Shown in pieces: positions 1 to 11,988 of a stretch of DNA of 64,000 nucleotides. A program made the position numbers and the translations under genes. Location of the stretch: NCBI GenBank assembly GCA_011033025.1, contig WFMF01000063.1:494572-558571 (forward strand), given 5' to 3'. The notes under the pieces were generated by a model. That model had not been told where the DNA came from. It made no database searches and was given only the letters and a program-made list of their open reading frames with translations. Numbering within the stretch: the stretch's first letter is position 1; the number at the start of each line of letters is the position of its first letter. This stretch comes from Beroe forskalii. Its lineage: Eukaryota; Ctenophora; Nuda; Beroida; Beroidae.

Positions 1-502
1 TCAGTGTGTCTATCCATCACCGAAACATCCAGACATCAAATATAAGATTTGTTCGCACATATTAGATTTGTTCAGACATAAGATTTGAGCATGCATGCAT
101 GCGAGGATCCCGTTCAAAATCATTTAAATTCCGTATAATTTAAGCTGTTTGTTTTAAAATCTTTAGTAATGATCAGTTTTTACATGAATCATTTTGAACT
201 ATTTTATCATTTGTTTTTATTGATTTAATCTGATTGATAGTGCAATCATTTGATCAAATATCGACTTGCAGAAAAATTACCCTCATGAATTTGGTACATA
301 TTTGTTGCCAATTGGATAACGTGTTTCAAGATGCCCTTTTATCCCTGTCGTTTGATAAAAAGGTCTCTCAGAGTCGAATCTATTTAATCTAAAATTCAGG
401 GACAAGATGTAAAATAAGAACAGAAAAACCCTCCTTTCTTCCTCCAACCTAAAACTGCACATCTCATCTATTACTCCTAACAATCACGCAACCCTCGGAG
501 TT
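1..502. other. 5' flank of the sulfotransferase gene
   Basis: AT-rich sequence with no convincing exon, RNA gene or repeat. It presumably holds the promoter and 5' UTR of the gene starting at 503, but I see no clear TATA box at a defensible distance. Confidence 0.4.
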
Positions 503-1948
503 ATGAACTACAAAACCCTGTTCCTATCCTTGAGTCTGGTCCTAACCCTCCACTCCATGGTCATGTTCTGGATATTCCACCGGAGTGGTCTTAGTCTCAC
601 ACTCTCCACAACCATTTCTCAACAAGGAATGGAAGACGTCCTATTGACAGAGTCACGTGACATCTCGGTGGAGTTTCTGGAAGAACTGGATGAGTTGTGG
701 GAGGAACAGATAATAAGGGATTTACTGGGTGAGGAGACTGATCAAATGGAGAAGGGTTTGGAATCGGAGGCTTCAGTAACGCAAGTGTTTGGAACTCCAC
801 GCGAAAATGGTGTAATTATAGATCAAGATGAAGGTAGAGCAGAAGAATCAGAAGAAAATACACCTGAAGTGGCAGTTGATGAATCAGAGAACGATGATGC
901 TGAAGACTTACATGATCAGACTTCCGACTCAAATCCAATAAAAGACACAGATCAAGATGACGAAAGATCGGATAAAACTCAGTTATCTAAGATGATTCTA
1001 ATCATGACAGAAAGTAGGCACGGATCCACCTGGCTAATGGACCTCCTATCGTACCCCGAAACTTCAGTCCCTGTCTTTGAGCCGCTGAACTTGCCCCACT
1101 TCCTCCAAATGTATGCTCAGAGCGAGGATATAAGAAAGGAGGCATTGGCTCAGGGCTATGACCCTGTAGCTTGGGGAGATTGGAGAGCGGTGATCCTTGC
1201 AAGAATATGCCTGTGTGACTTCAATCGACGGAAGGTAATAGAGGGTAGGACTTTCGGTGGTATAGGTGGCTTGGGATACAAAGCCAAACGCTTGGGTACC
1301 GAGTTCAAGCACGAATACGAGCGGAGTTTGAGAATCTGTGGGAAGAGCGACTCCTTCACCGTTCCCAAGACCATCAGGCTTTACAACATCTCGGAGCTTC
1401 ATCTTCTGCCTGGGTTCGGGTGTAGCAACTTCAAAGTTATCCACCTGATCCGAGATCCCCGCGCAGTCATGTTCTCACGGATTGATGTGTTCCGAGAGTT
1501 GTACGATGGGAATAAGTTGCTAGGAGACCGGATGCCGAGCAACGATCAGGAGGAATTCCCGGAGGAATACATGAGACGAGCAGCACGAGACCTGTGTTCC
1601 CACCACCTCCACAACTACCAGGTGGGAATGAACCCTCCCTCCTGGCTGAGAGACAGGTACAAACTCGTGAAATACGAGGATCTCGCAGCCCAGCCCGACC
1701 GTTGGGCGGAGGAAATGTTCGGGTTTGCGGGTATTCCGTACACAGACGAGTACAGACAGTACGTCTACAACACGACACATATCAAGGAGAGGGGTAAGGA
1801 GGACAGGGGCAGTTACTCAGTGGAACGGGAAGCAAGCGAGGTGGTCAACTCGTGGAGGAGTAAATTGTATGAGACTCACTGGAGGACTATTGAACAGGAG
1901 TGTGCTGAACTCATGAGGATCATGGGATATGATTTGAAGTTTTCCTAA
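503..1948 (+). CDS. Carbohydrate (keratan/chondroitin-type) sulfotransferase, intronless
   Basis: A 481-residue type II membrane protein. A short cytoplasmic N-terminus leads into one hydrophobic segment at about residues 5-27, then an acidic, E/D-rich stem at about 40-160, then the catalytic domain at about 163-480. RHGSTWL (172-178) fits the 5'-phosphosulfate loop of PAPS-dependent sulfotransferases, and VIHLIRDPRAVMFSR (312-326) fits the 3'-phosphate site, including the Arg-Asp-Pro-Arg core. VFEPLN and a late KYEDL motif are also typical of the CHST1-7 type family. Such enzymes transfer sulfate from PAPS to sugar 6-hydroxyls of glycans in the Golgi lumen; that role is inferred from family. 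The ATG at 503 is used because the membrane anchor follows it directly. The frame is open from start to TAA without introns, and an AATAAA lies 25 bases after the stop. The exact acceptor sugar cannot be told. The unusually long acidic stem is the only odd feature. Confidence 0.93.
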   Translation: MNYKTLFLSLSLVLTLHSMVMFWIFHRSGLSLTLSTTISQQGMEDVLLTESRDISVEFLEELDELWEEQIIRDLLGEETDQMEKGLESEASVTQVFGTPRENGVIIDQDEGRAEESEENTPEVAVDESENDDAEDLHDQTSDSNPIKDTDQDDERSDKTQLSKMILIMTESRHGSTWLMDLLSYPETSVPVFEPLNLPHFLQMYAQSEDIRKEALAQGYDPVAWGDWRAVILARICLCDFNRRKVIEGRTFGGIGGLGYKAKRLGTEFKHEYERSLRICGKSDSFTVPKTIRLYNISELHLLPGFGCSNFKVIHLIRDPRAVMFSRIDVFRELYDGNKLLGDRMPSNDQEEFPEEYMRRAARDLCSHHLHNYQVGMNPPSWLRDRYKLVKYEDLAAQPDRWAEEMFGFAGIPYTDEYRQYVYNTTHIKERGKEDRGSYSVEREASEVVNSWRSKLYETHWRTIEQECAELMRIMGYDLKFS

Positions 1949-1972
1949 GATTGGTCATTGTAAGTTTTTGTA

Positions 1973-1978
1973 AATAAA
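1973..1978 (+). terminator. Polyadenylation signal of the sulfotransferase gene
   Basis: AATAAA 25 bases after the TAA, followed by a T-rich stretch at about 1986-1996 that can serve as the downstream element. The 3' UTR would be very short, about 40-50 nt. Confidence 0.7.
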
Positions 1979-1989
1979 AAGTATGCTTT

Positions 1990-2368
1990 TTTTCCTTAAA
2001 AATAGCGTTGAGCGTTGCTTGGCATTTCAATATTTTTCATTTTTCTATTATTGATATTGTTTTTAACATTTTTTTTATTGTGAAAATTTCATGTTCTATC
2101 TTTTTTGCAAACTAAGATGTGACTTTTACTGTTCTGGCCAAATTAGGACGTAGTAAACTAGATATAATTTTATTTCAAAATCCAGCGTTCAATGAAGTTA
2201 AATACGGAAATTTTGAAATAATCTGCAGAATCTTGCTTCACGAAAATGCTAAAAGCAGTATGCAATGATGATGAACATTATTCGCACACCATTTAAAACT
2301 TTCTACGCAAGGCACAATTATATAAAGCTGTAATGACATGCAGCAATTATTACAAAGGAGCACCGTAC
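1990..2368. other. AT-rich interval; probable intron start of the minus-strand gene
   Basis: No coding signal. On the minus strand this follows the GT donor of the exon ending at 2369, so it is probably intron. If so, the sulfotransferase gene may be nested in an intron of the opposite-strand gene. Confidence 0.35.
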
Positions 2369-2563
2369 CTTCGCTGGCGGGCGGGGAGGTCGGTTTGAGC
2401 GGCGGAGGGCTATGTTGGGCCGGGACAGGGCTCGGTTTAGTGGGGGATTCTACTTCGCCAGGGGTAGGTGGCAAGACAGTGTTCGATTCCGACAACATGT
2501 GGGATGGAGGCGACCTCACACAACCGTCCACTTCTACTTCATCAGACACGCTGGGTTGTCGAT
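2369..2563 (-). CDS. Second coding exon of an acidic/proline-rich protein gene
   Basis: A 195-bp exon read on the minus strand. The acceptor is a pyrimidine-rich tract ending CATCATCAG, just before 2563. The donor is GCGAAG/GTACGG at 2369. Joined to the exon at 2738-2885, the split codon C+AT gives His and the frame stays open: about 65 residues starting RQPSVSDEVEVDG and rich in Ser and Pro (SPPSH, PPTPGEVESP, SPPPLKP). A nearer acceptor at 2589 (TTTGTCAG) is out of phase with exon 1, so I prefer 2563. This is a disordered linker with no globular domain. The pattern of an acidic SDxxD-E-F-DA start followed by a proline-rich region recalls WDR44-like proteins, but that is a weak resemblance. 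Downstream exons must lie beyond this window or were not recognised. Confidence 0.6.
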
Positions 2564-2737
2564 CTGATGATGGGAAGAGTGGGGTTAACTGACAAAGTAG
2601 GAACACATGTAATCAGAGAGTGCTATAGCTCCACAGTTTCAAGTTCTGCATATGGTGACCAAAATTAAGGTGATCTCATGGTGCATATAAAGATGATATC
2701 CACACTTTGGTGTACATTAATAACCAAGGAAACTTAC

Positions 2738-2885
2738 GAATTCCCCCATTTTGAGGAGCCTCCTTCGCTGCCTCTTCTTCCTCTTCGGGCTCATGCTCGA
2801 TCAACTCGAGAGCATCCAAGAACTCATCATCCGAACTGTCACTGTCTCGTTGAGGTATTAAACTAGCTACATTGCTGCCAGACAT
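2738..2885 (-). CDS. First coding exon of an acidic/proline-rich protein gene
   Basis: The ATG at 2885 opens 49 codons plus one base, ending at a near-consensus donor, AATTC/GTAAGT. The peptide has a Ser/Asp/Glu-rich core (DSDSSDDEFLDALE) followed by a run of Glu, a likely phosphorylated acidic disordered segment. It joins in phase to the exon ending at 2563 through a 174-bp intron. The family is not recognised with confidence. The N-terminal D/E-F-x-DA element resembles the start of WDR44-type proteins and some lipid-transfer adaptors. That these two exons form a real gene is supported by the paired splice sites and matched phase. Confidence 0.6.
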
Positions 2886-4235
2886 CAACTCAAATTTGAG
2901 GAATGGTTAAAGGCTAAATGGGGCAACTCTCTTAGCAAGAGGCATAGAAATGGGAGTCTATCAGAATGCTTTGGCTTTATGGGGCGGGGTCGAGTAAGGG
3001 GACTGGGGTAACAAATAACAATGCAAGCAGTAGTGAGGATTAAGGAATGTATAATTTGAGGATTTGGGCCTATATTTGAGGATTTCGATGGTTTACGAGT
3101 TAAATCGGTTCATTATTAAGATAAGGTAGACGTAGGCAGGGGTGTCTTAGTATGAAAGTTATAAGATGGACTTGCATTCATCACGAAGAAAATAGAAATG
3201 TACTAAACAAAACAAAGTTTGTTTGCAACAATTATGTTATGCTATTAGAGCTTTATTATAAATAGAAAATGGAATGTGTACGTGATTTTGTCGCATTTAG
3301 AGCGTTGCAGCTAAAGTTTAGAAAGTTCCAGTAACAAGAGGTATTTTAAGTTTCTAATAATGTTTCGAATGACTTTAAAGTGATCGAGCGAAGATTCATG
3401 CAATTTGACGTAAATGTTTGTGGAAGTTAGTTGATTAATTAAATAATTAGATCGCGTCGATCGATATATTAGTGATCGATTAATTAATTAATTGGTTTTT
3501 CGATAGCGCTCAAAGACACTCTGCACAACAAAATGTACAACTTTTGCTAGTACCATGTGCGCGCGCGTGCGCACCACCACTTAAAGTCGACCGATTTATG
3601 GCTAGGTGCTATCGAGGTCAGCTTTGAGGTGAAACAGGAAAATAGTTTTTGAGATGGGCCGGGGAGTGGAATTTTGTTACGTAGGAGAAATTCTTAGCAA
3701 TATCCAGGAAATGACTAATGCGATCGGGTAAAGTAATTCCTCATTTAAATCATTATCCACAGATACACCGGTGTAAAACGTGACGAAAGACGATAAAAGT
3801 TCAATGAAAACTTATACTATCGAACATGTAAAATCACATGATACATTAAAATCACCAATAATCTCAAGGCTGAAACAGGAAATCGATGCTGAAGCTTTCA
3901 GGTATATCAAATTACGAAAAAGGAAAATCTCCTTTCAGCCCACCTGGGATGAGAAAAATAATTCTCGTACCAACTTTCGGAAAGTACGGTTAGAGAATTT
4001 GTTCTCCTCCATCGAATTGAAATCCGGAGATTTTCAATGGAAACGTCAAAACGTTAAGTTAATTCACCAATATAGTAATTAAAGTGGTATTCGAGGGTAA
4101 ATGGTAGCCATAGATCGGTAAAGGGTTGATCCCAGGTCAGGTCAAAGCATCAGGTGGATTTGAGTCCGAAATTGGTCAAATATTAATTTCATTGTACATA
4201 TAATTTAATAACTACTAGTACTAATATACTCTAGT
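2886..4235. other. Intergenic region with one weak small ORF
   Basis: AT-rich upstream region of the minus-strand gene. It includes a short alternating GCGCGC tract near 3558 and GATCGAT-rich sequence near 3450-3500. Apart from the ORF at 3804-4082 I see nothing definable. Confidence 0.4.
3804..4082 (+). CDS. Hypothetical small basic ORF
   Basis: A 92-codon open frame from ATG to TAA encoding a lysine- and arginine-rich peptide (for example KLRKRKISFQPTWDEK). There is no recognisable domain, no membrane segment and no polyadenylation signal close by. It could be an exon, a micro-gene or chance. Composition is less AT-biased than the flanks, which is the only positive sign. Confidence 0.2.
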   Translation: MKTYTIEHVKSHDTLKSPIISRLKQEIDAEAFRYIKLRKRKISFQPTWDEKNNSRTNFRKVRLENLFSSIELKSGDFQWKRQNVKLIHQYSN

Positions 4236-4419
4236 CACAGAACTGCAGTAGGTTCTGTCACAGAACTGTAGTAGGTTCTGTCACAGAACTGCAGCAGGTT
4301 CTGTCACAGAACTGCAGCAGGTTCTGTCACAGAACTGTAGCAGGTTCCGTCACAGAATTGCAGTAGGTTCCGTCACAGAACTGCAGTAGGTTCTGTCACA
4401 GAACTGCAGCAGGTTCTGT
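4236..4419. repeat. 23-bp minisatellite, 8 copies, each an imperfect hairpin
   Basis: Eight 23-bp units in exact register, of the form CACAGAACTGCAG + YAGGTTCTGT. Each unit pairs ACAGAAC with GTTCTGT around a CTGCAG centre, so each can form a short stem-loop. Units differ by only one to three substitutions. Confidence 0.95.
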
Positions 4420-6484
4420 CACAGGAACATCTAATTACGCCACTTTAGTGTCTTTAGTGCTCAAGCGCAAGCATAAATCACGTCATATTAGGTTAATTAA
4501 GCTCATAGCGATAAATGGCAGAAATGCAGAATAAACTTACACGAGAGACCAGAAAAACGTTAAAACGAAATGATATTAATTGACAAAATAAACTGCAAAA
4601 ACAGTAACACTCGACCATGCGTATGTGATTTTAAACGTATTAAATTTCATATTTATATTCATTTATCTTAATTTTATCTCCTTATATAAGTGGACACCGT
4701 AATTACCAACTAGCATCACCGGTAAAATGTAATTACAAACATTTTACATATATGTCAGTGCCCCTTTTGCTCCTTCAGCCTCCTGCTATCGACTTGCAGT
4801 GCGATATTTGTGATTAAATCCATTACACAGATTTTATTATATTTTCTAATGTGAGCAATGAGGGTTCTAGAGTTTCAAATGTACGGCGTAATACAACTTG
4901 TTGCAGTAGCAGCAGAAACTTATCCTGGCGCGACTAAAATAGAATTCTTCACACGACACCTCCCACGTTGCTCAATAATACAAAAATTTCAAAATAAATT
5001 ATTTTGAATGATTTATTTATGTTTAAAAATTAACTATTCAAAATGTACAGAGACATGAGTTGATCGAATCACTGCAACTTTGTACTGTGTTTTGTAGATT
5101 GAAATACCTTCGTACATTTGGAAGGCGGCGGAAGAATCTAGAATTTATTAAAGATAAGACTGACCTTCCTAAGAGAAATGGACTGTGAAGTGTACAAACC
5201 TTAAATTTTAATAAATCATGAAAACCGAGCTGCATGACGTCATATTGTGTAATAATGTAGAACAATGGAAACCTTATACCATGACCTGATAAACAGTTTC
5301 AAAGACACTTTATCACGAATAGCAACCAGAGTCGGAATTTATGTAGCGGAAAAGCAAGACGCGAAACAGCAAATATAAATGTAGTATTAACGGCTATACA
5401 TTATTAGGTACTGCAGGTAGATTAAACTATAGCTGTCAACTCCGAAAGGAGGTAAACAACTGACAACAAACAACACAAATCAAGGTTTATAATATGTATC
5501 AGTATCAGACTAGACTACCAGGGCAACAAACGTATACTGTGTGTGCCATAGAATGAGCAAGAGATCATTCCCAATTAATTCTATGATCCTGCTAGAATTC
5601 TCGCAAATTATACCATAAACTCATAAAGACAATAAAGACAGGGAGAAATGGACACGTTTCACCCTGGTATGTCGAGCTTTTGTTCTGTTAACTTGTATTA
5701 ATTTCACATCAAGCAGGTCATGACAATATACCAGACGACGTTTGCCAACTCAAGCAGACGTCTTGATAATAGACAGACTAAATAACACTTTCAACATTGT
5801 CACAGAATTGGAAGGAAATATCAAATATGGTCTGTAAAAATACCCTAACTCGCGATGGTTTGTGATTCCTCCAATACCTTAACTCGCCCTAAAAGACAGT
5901 TTCATTTTATTAGAAAATTCATTAAATCTTACCCACAGAAAACAATTATAGTTACGAAAATAACCTAATTGGTGCGTGTGAATACTTGAATTCTTAAATT
6001 CATACAATTTGTACAAAAGCTCAAAGTCACGAACCAAACTACTAGAAGAGAATCAAATTAATTAAATAATTCTCACGTGAGATTAATCACATGAAAAGGT
6101 GGCACAAAATCCCCGGATACCTTGAGTGGTGTGGTAAATTCATGGTTTAGTGCGTGGTAAATAAAATAATGCATAATGTGCCGTTTATTCAGCAGTTGGC
6201 ACCACATATTATACACATTATTCGAACAAATCAGAATTCACACGGACCATAGAATTCACATGATTCAACCCTGGATTTTGTTCTCACAAGAAAATAAATC
6301 CACACCCAAATAAATGTACAATGCAATTTAATAAAGCTAATGGCATAAATGCATCTTGGCAATTTAAAATGAAAATAAAGCAGCATTGGTGAACGTGCAA
6401 TGCTATAAACGTATAATATAAAACTATTATGCTGGCTTTACCACAAGCTTAAGCTGTTGCGCCAAATAATACCTGACTCTTTGA
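4420..6484. other. AT-rich non-coding DNA
   Basis: No long open frame, splice-paired exon, RNA gene or repeat structure that I can support. Confidence 0.5.
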
Positions 6485-7066
6485 CTAGATTATACACTTG
6501 ACTAGATTATATACTTGACTAGATATACTTGACTAGATTCACTTGACTAGATACACTTGACTATGTAATAATAGACCAAATACACTTGACTAGGTAATAC
6601 TAGGTTAATACTTGACTAGATACACTTGACTAGATACACTTGACTAGATACACTTGACTATGTAATAATAGACCAGATACACTTGACTAGGTAATACTAG
6701 GTTAATACTTGACTAGTTACACTTGACTATGTAATACTAGACCAGATACACTTGACTAGGTAATACTAGGTTAATACTTGACTAGATACACTTGATTAGA
6801 TACACTTGACTATGTAATACTAGACCAGATACACTTGACTAGGTAATACTAGGTTAATACTTGACTAGATACACTTGACTAGATACACTTGACTATGTAA
6901 TACTAGACCAGATACACTTGACTAGGTAATACTAGGTTAATACTTGACTAGTTACACTTGACTAGATTATATACTTGACTAGATATACTTGACTATGTAA
7001 TACTAGACCAGATACACTTGACTAGGTAATAAGGTAATACTAGGTTAATACTTGACTAGTTACCGA
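6485..7066. repeat. Higher-order minisatellite based on a 14-bp ACTTGACTAGATAC unit
   Basis: About 580 bp built from ACTTGACTAGATAC units, arranged in longer blocks with variants such as CTAGGTAATACTAGGTTAAT and TATGTAATACTAGACCAGA. The longer blocks repeat several times, giving a higher-order period of roughly 80-125 bp. Confidence 0.9.
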
Positions 7067-8753
7067 CTGCTGAGTGTAGTTGCTGCACTATGGAGCATGG
7101 TGGGATGATCCGGTTTCCTGTTTGACTGCATTTATCAGAAAGTTCACACTTTCACAATGGTCAGCCCAGTCACTTCACAACCCTCTGTCGTTAAAAAGTG
7201 ACACCTAGCGTACAGCAATACCGGACATAAAATGTAGGATCATTCTTTGTAAATAGTTTCACGTATATAAAGAACTGCATTATATGTGATACTGTTAATG
7301 TTCAGCCAATTGTCACTTATTACAACTACTAGCGTATCAAACAAAGAAATACATGTATTATACGGTGACGATGTTGTTCACTTGCTAGAGTATCACACAA
7401 CTGTCTGCCAGGTAGTTCTCTCACCCTTCAGACTTTTAGAGAGTTCGGGTCTGCTGTGTGATATAAAAACAGTACAAAACTAGTTTAGTTTATGCTTAGA
7501 AGGAACATAAGTTCCTAAATTAATACGTCATAGTCGTCATATAGTATAGCGAGATGATTGTATCTTTGAATGTGACACGTAAAAATGATGACGTGATGTC
7601 ACAAGAAACGTCAAGAAAACGACCTTTTGACACAGAAATATGTCAACATACTAGAGTGCGCGACTAGGGCATATAACCCTTATGGTTTGACAGTTACGTC
7701 ACAATCCACAACAAATATAATATCTAAACTTTTAAAAGGATACGTAATGACTCTTGAAGAAGTCATAGTTAGAAATCATAGTTATGGTACCCGGCTGGTT
7801 AATTCGATGCACAAGATTAACATGTACCTAGAAGCGGAAAACTATTGAATCTAAATGTCACTTCATGCCGAAAAGTATACAACTAAAATTACTTTATTAA
7901 TGAATCTGACATTCATACTCAATTTAAAACAAATGAACTGAAGAGAAGAAAATAAGAGTGGTTGCTAGGAGTCCATGGAATTTGGAAATTAAATAGGATA
8001 ACACCATGCAGGAATGTACCATGAATGTTGAATATTTTACGGACGGAATGTACATCAGCTGCTCACTTATAACGATGTGCAACAATAAGCTACAGCTTTT
8101 CTAAAACTCAATTCAAAATATATAAAAAGTGTACACATTCTTACAACATATAACGGACTACGTGTGATAAATATATATTATGGAGAAGAGAGTAATAGTA
8201 ATATAAGTTATTATTAAAATATTATGAGCTATAAAAATATTCCGAAATAATAAAGTCTAAATATAAAACTTATGTACATTTAAAGCAAATAGCATTAAAA
8301 AGTTATAAATAACCACAATATCGAGCACACACGCAACGCTTTGCAGTAACGAGAAACGCAACGCTACCTTATTAAAGTTATATTTTGCAAGCAATGCAGT
8401 AATGCACACACACAAACACTCACCGTACTGGGATTTAATTAGAGTTTATTTTATAATTTACGCAGTAACAAACAGGAAATTTCTTGACAGAACGAGAAAG
8501 CGTGCACACTATCTTATAAATACTTAACTCAAATGTTAGAAATGCAAACTGTATTCCCTCCTTCAGTTCAGCCTGAAATACTGAGAATACTGCGAATATA
8601 TATGCGTGGTGAAGTGGTGGTAGGCTTGCTAGCAGGGAGTTATTGTGCGTAATTAGAGTGCAATTAGCAGGCTTACTCTAGGGTACACAACAACAATGAA
8701 GCCTTGATCCAGGGGAAGCAATATTTGGTACCAGGACTCGTGCTCGTTAGGGC
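7067..8753. other. AT-rich non-coding DNA
   Basis: Short open frames at 7286-7483 and 7627-7848 lack any recognisable motif or paired splice sites. I regard them as chance. Nothing else supported. Confidence 0.45.
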
Positions 8754-8935
8754 AAGGGATCGTTCACATGTTATGTAATCACTTACATACTAATTACAGG
8801 GGGAGGGGGATTTCTAATGATTACGTTACATTTTATTGTCACAAATACAACTAAGTTGTAAGCTTGATTTCGGGCCCGGGGAGCGGGGGTTAAAATCGGT
8901 CACAAATTGATTACGTAATATGTGAACGATCCCTT
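8754..8935. mobile_element. MITE with ~24-bp TIRs (AAGGGATCGTTCACAT...)
   Basis: A 182-bp element bounded by AAGGGATCGTTCACAT and its reverse complement ATGTGAACGATCCCTT. The inverted repeat continues as (G/A)TTA(T/C)GTAATCA. The interior is non-coding and contains G-rich runs. A related, right-truncated copy lies at 10648. No clear target duplication is visible. Confidence 0.85.
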
Positions 8936-10647
8936 AGTCAAATCTGGCAAAAAAAACATTGCCAAACTGAAAGCCGGGAAATCCATAATTGCGTCCCCAT
9001 TAACAAAACTTGGGCTAGATCACAATCCTTAAAATTAAAGCTGAGAATGGTATTACAGCAATAATTAAATCATGACAAATTGTGATGGACTTAGCTGAAA
9101 ATTCAGAGAATTTCTAGATTCTATTGGTATTTTAATTATAACCAAGATCCGATACATATCAGAATGTACTGTAGCTTCTCGTATCACGAGACACAAGATG
9201 ATTTCAGTTCTATTTAAACCCTTTTGTGTAACCTAAAACCAAACATTTGTAACTTAAAACCAAACTTGTCTACAATATCATGAAGCACCCACACAAAAAA
9301 CAGGCTCGCCGAGCTGTGACAAATCTGAAATCGCCAATCTAAAGTGCTTTCCTCACATAATTTACAGCAGATCGTAATCAACATGACGTGTTATCAATTC
9401 GTCCGGGGATATGTACAAGCAAATCTACCAAAATGGTAATTGTTCCGACAGATTGGGATGCCAGTTCTGTGATATGTGGAATATCACGTGTGCAATTCTT
9501 CTTTTACAAAGTGGTTTGCAGATTAAAGACATGTCTGACGTCCAATTCTCTGATAAGTCAATTTAAACCATTTGGTTCAGAAATCATATATTTCTTCGCG
9601 AACATACTAAGATGCTAGAATGTGGAGTACATTTTACATTTTACAGTGTACAGTGTCGAGACCCAAGTGTAAAATGTATACAGTATAAGAGTACACTTGA
9701 TATTCCATTCGAGAAGGAAGTCTTGACAAATGAGGCATTGTCCGAACAATTGCCGGTAATTTATTAATTACTTTGATGACTACATTGTACACATAGCCCT
9801 GGATATGTATACTGTTGAATGTGGTCAAACAAACTGTACAGTCGAGCAAGTGAACTGAACACCATCCATGGTGTGAACTTTCGTAAATTGGAAATAAAGC
9901 ACCATAGCCCATGGTGCTTTATTTGTAAATGTAAGTTCACAACTAATAGACATAGGCCTTGCGCGTGTTTACAGTCTCCATCATTAATCATGTGCCATAA
10001 CCACTTACCCCTACTACTCTAAATAAGCAAGTTGTTCGCAGGTTTGCGACCGAAGTTAATGTCAATTAACAATTTGGCCTTTGGTCTCATTGTTAATTGG
10101 ACTGATTAAAGCCAACACTCAGAACGATAAACCCTTTATTCAACATGATTGTAATGAACAATTTAGTTCAAATTATGTAACAGGTCGTTCAGGATACATA
10201 AGTTACCTACATACATGTAAGTTACCTACATACATGTAGGTGCCCATTATGTAACAACACAGCATGGTCATTGACTACTATGGTCAATAGCTGATCTATC
10301 TTTAGAGTGGTTTGGTGTGTGATGTGTGGTGCAGTAAACGCTCCCAATTATCAATACAATGCAAGAGAGGAGAAAGATCAGTGTGTATCGATTATACATC
10401 GTGTCACAAACACAAAACAAGAATTGCCCTCTACCGGCACATGTCTTGATATCTGTTGTTCCTGAATGCAGGGGCTTAATTACCCTCCCCCAATTAAAGT
10501 TAGGATTAATGGAGAATCGATCCCAGATGTTTGCACCTAGCTGTGTACTGGCTGCAGAACCCAGTAGCCTCTCCATAGGATGCCACTGCGCCACTTTCCA
10601 GAAAATACAGAAGGTCTACTGCCAACCTGGACCCGCTTTACACATAT
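8936..10647. other. AT-rich non-coding DNA with short hairpins
   Basis: Contains a hairpin at 9888-9922 (AAATAAAGCACCAT pairing with ATGGTGCTTTATTT), another around 10066-10098 (AATTAACAAT/ATTGTTAATT), and a 21-bp tandem duplication of GTAAGTTACCTACATACAT near 10198-10240. No gene recognised. Confidence 0.5.
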
Positions 10648-10800
10648 GGGATCGTTTACATATTACGTCATCACCAAGGGGGAGGGGTGGTTCCGAATGA
10701 TTACGTTACATGCTTTTGTAACAGATACAACTACTGTAAACTTGATTACTTGGGGGATGCGGGGCTGAAATTGGCCAAAAATTGATGACTTTTTGTGTAA
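10648..10800. mobile_element. Right-degenerate copy of the 8754 MITE family
   Basis: Starts GGGATCGTTTACATATTACG and follows the 8754 element through the G-rich interior (GGGGGAGGGG, ATGATTACGTTACAT) to AATTGATGACTTTTTGTG, where the right inverted repeat has decayed. Confidence 0.75.
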
Positions 10801-11890
10801 AACAAAAAAGCAAAAAGTCGTTTGGGAAGGAAAAATAAATCACTTATACGCACAACTATTTCACGAACAACGACGTATAAATTCGCACTCTACAGTTCAA
10901 TGTTCATTTTGATACTTCTATATCGTTCTATCAACAAATGAAACACAGAAATATGCGCTGTATAGTGAGACACATTAGGATGGGGTTTATAACATCAACC
11001 CCTCGTCCCAGACTATAAGACTACAGGACTGCACAGTACACTTAGATGGTATGTAAGATAATAGTTCAATCGCTTTTAGCCACGAAAATAGTATGGACCA
11101 CAGATAAGAAATGTAATCTTACAAGTTAACAACCTTAAAGTCCTATCGTTAAAATATTACATTTACACACCGTAGAAAAGTAGAAATACAATCTAACACA
11201 AAATGAACGGACTAGTAAAACTAGAAAACACAACACGACTGCCGTGTTGCTTACAATTAAATCCAACACGTCCATTACCTTCATCCATCTGGTTGCAGGT
11301 TGTGTACCATCTGGTACCAACTTTATATTATGTAAACACTTAATGAGCCATTACAATTACTGTGTAAACGCAGATGAATAGTTATTATCTATGTATGATA
11401 ATGTGCATGATTATATGTAAAGTGTGCACTGCTATAGTTGATATGTAATTTATATGCACTGTTAATTTATAACTGCAGTTGTTATTTCTTTAGTTGCGTT
11501 TTCTTGGGCTAATCAATTAATACTTTCAAATCAAATAAATTGTCATAATAAGAGGTAATAAGTATCTCAATTCGTATGTCGTTCTAGATGGGATCCTAAA
11601 TCCACGAAATCTTCAACCCCTAAAAAATATTAGTATTTACTTATCTCAGGCAACGTTGTGAATACAACATGGTCCAACTCTCTGTTTGACATTTAGCTAG
11701 GAGGAATAAGTTTGATTAGAATAGCTACAGAAATAGAATACACAAGACGAGAGTTTAATTTTTACCTATTAAGTTATTACTTTAGTACCGTATTACTGCT
11801 TTTCAGTCATTTAAGTATCACATTCAATTTTAAAACGAATTTTTGAATTGTTATGCAAATTATGTGTGCAGCAAACGACTTTATTATAGG
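10801..11890. other. AT-rich non-coding DNA
   Basis: No supported features. Confidence 0.45.
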
Positions 11891-11988
11891 AGGGCTCGAA
11901 AAAGACGCGCAAAATTATGTACTTTCGGTGGAATCTATGTAGAATGTTGACGCACGATTAGTAAATCCGCGCGTCTTTTTCGAGCCCT
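11891..11988. mobile_element. 98-bp MITE with 20-bp TIRs
   Basis: AGGGCTCGAAAAAGACGCGC at the left end and its reverse complement at the right end, separated by about 58 bp. Near-perfect terminal symmetry and small size mark a deletion-derivative transposon or fold-back repeat. No second copy in the window. Confidence 0.85.

Noticed and set aside
1064-1797. Other open frames overlapping the sulfotransferase
   Set aside because: Antisense or shifted shadows of the real gene without motifs.
2589-2606. Acceptor at 2589 for the second exon of the 2.9-kb gene
   Set aside because: It has a good TTTGTCAG but is out of phase with the GTAAGT donor of exon 1; the acceptor before 2563 restores the frame.
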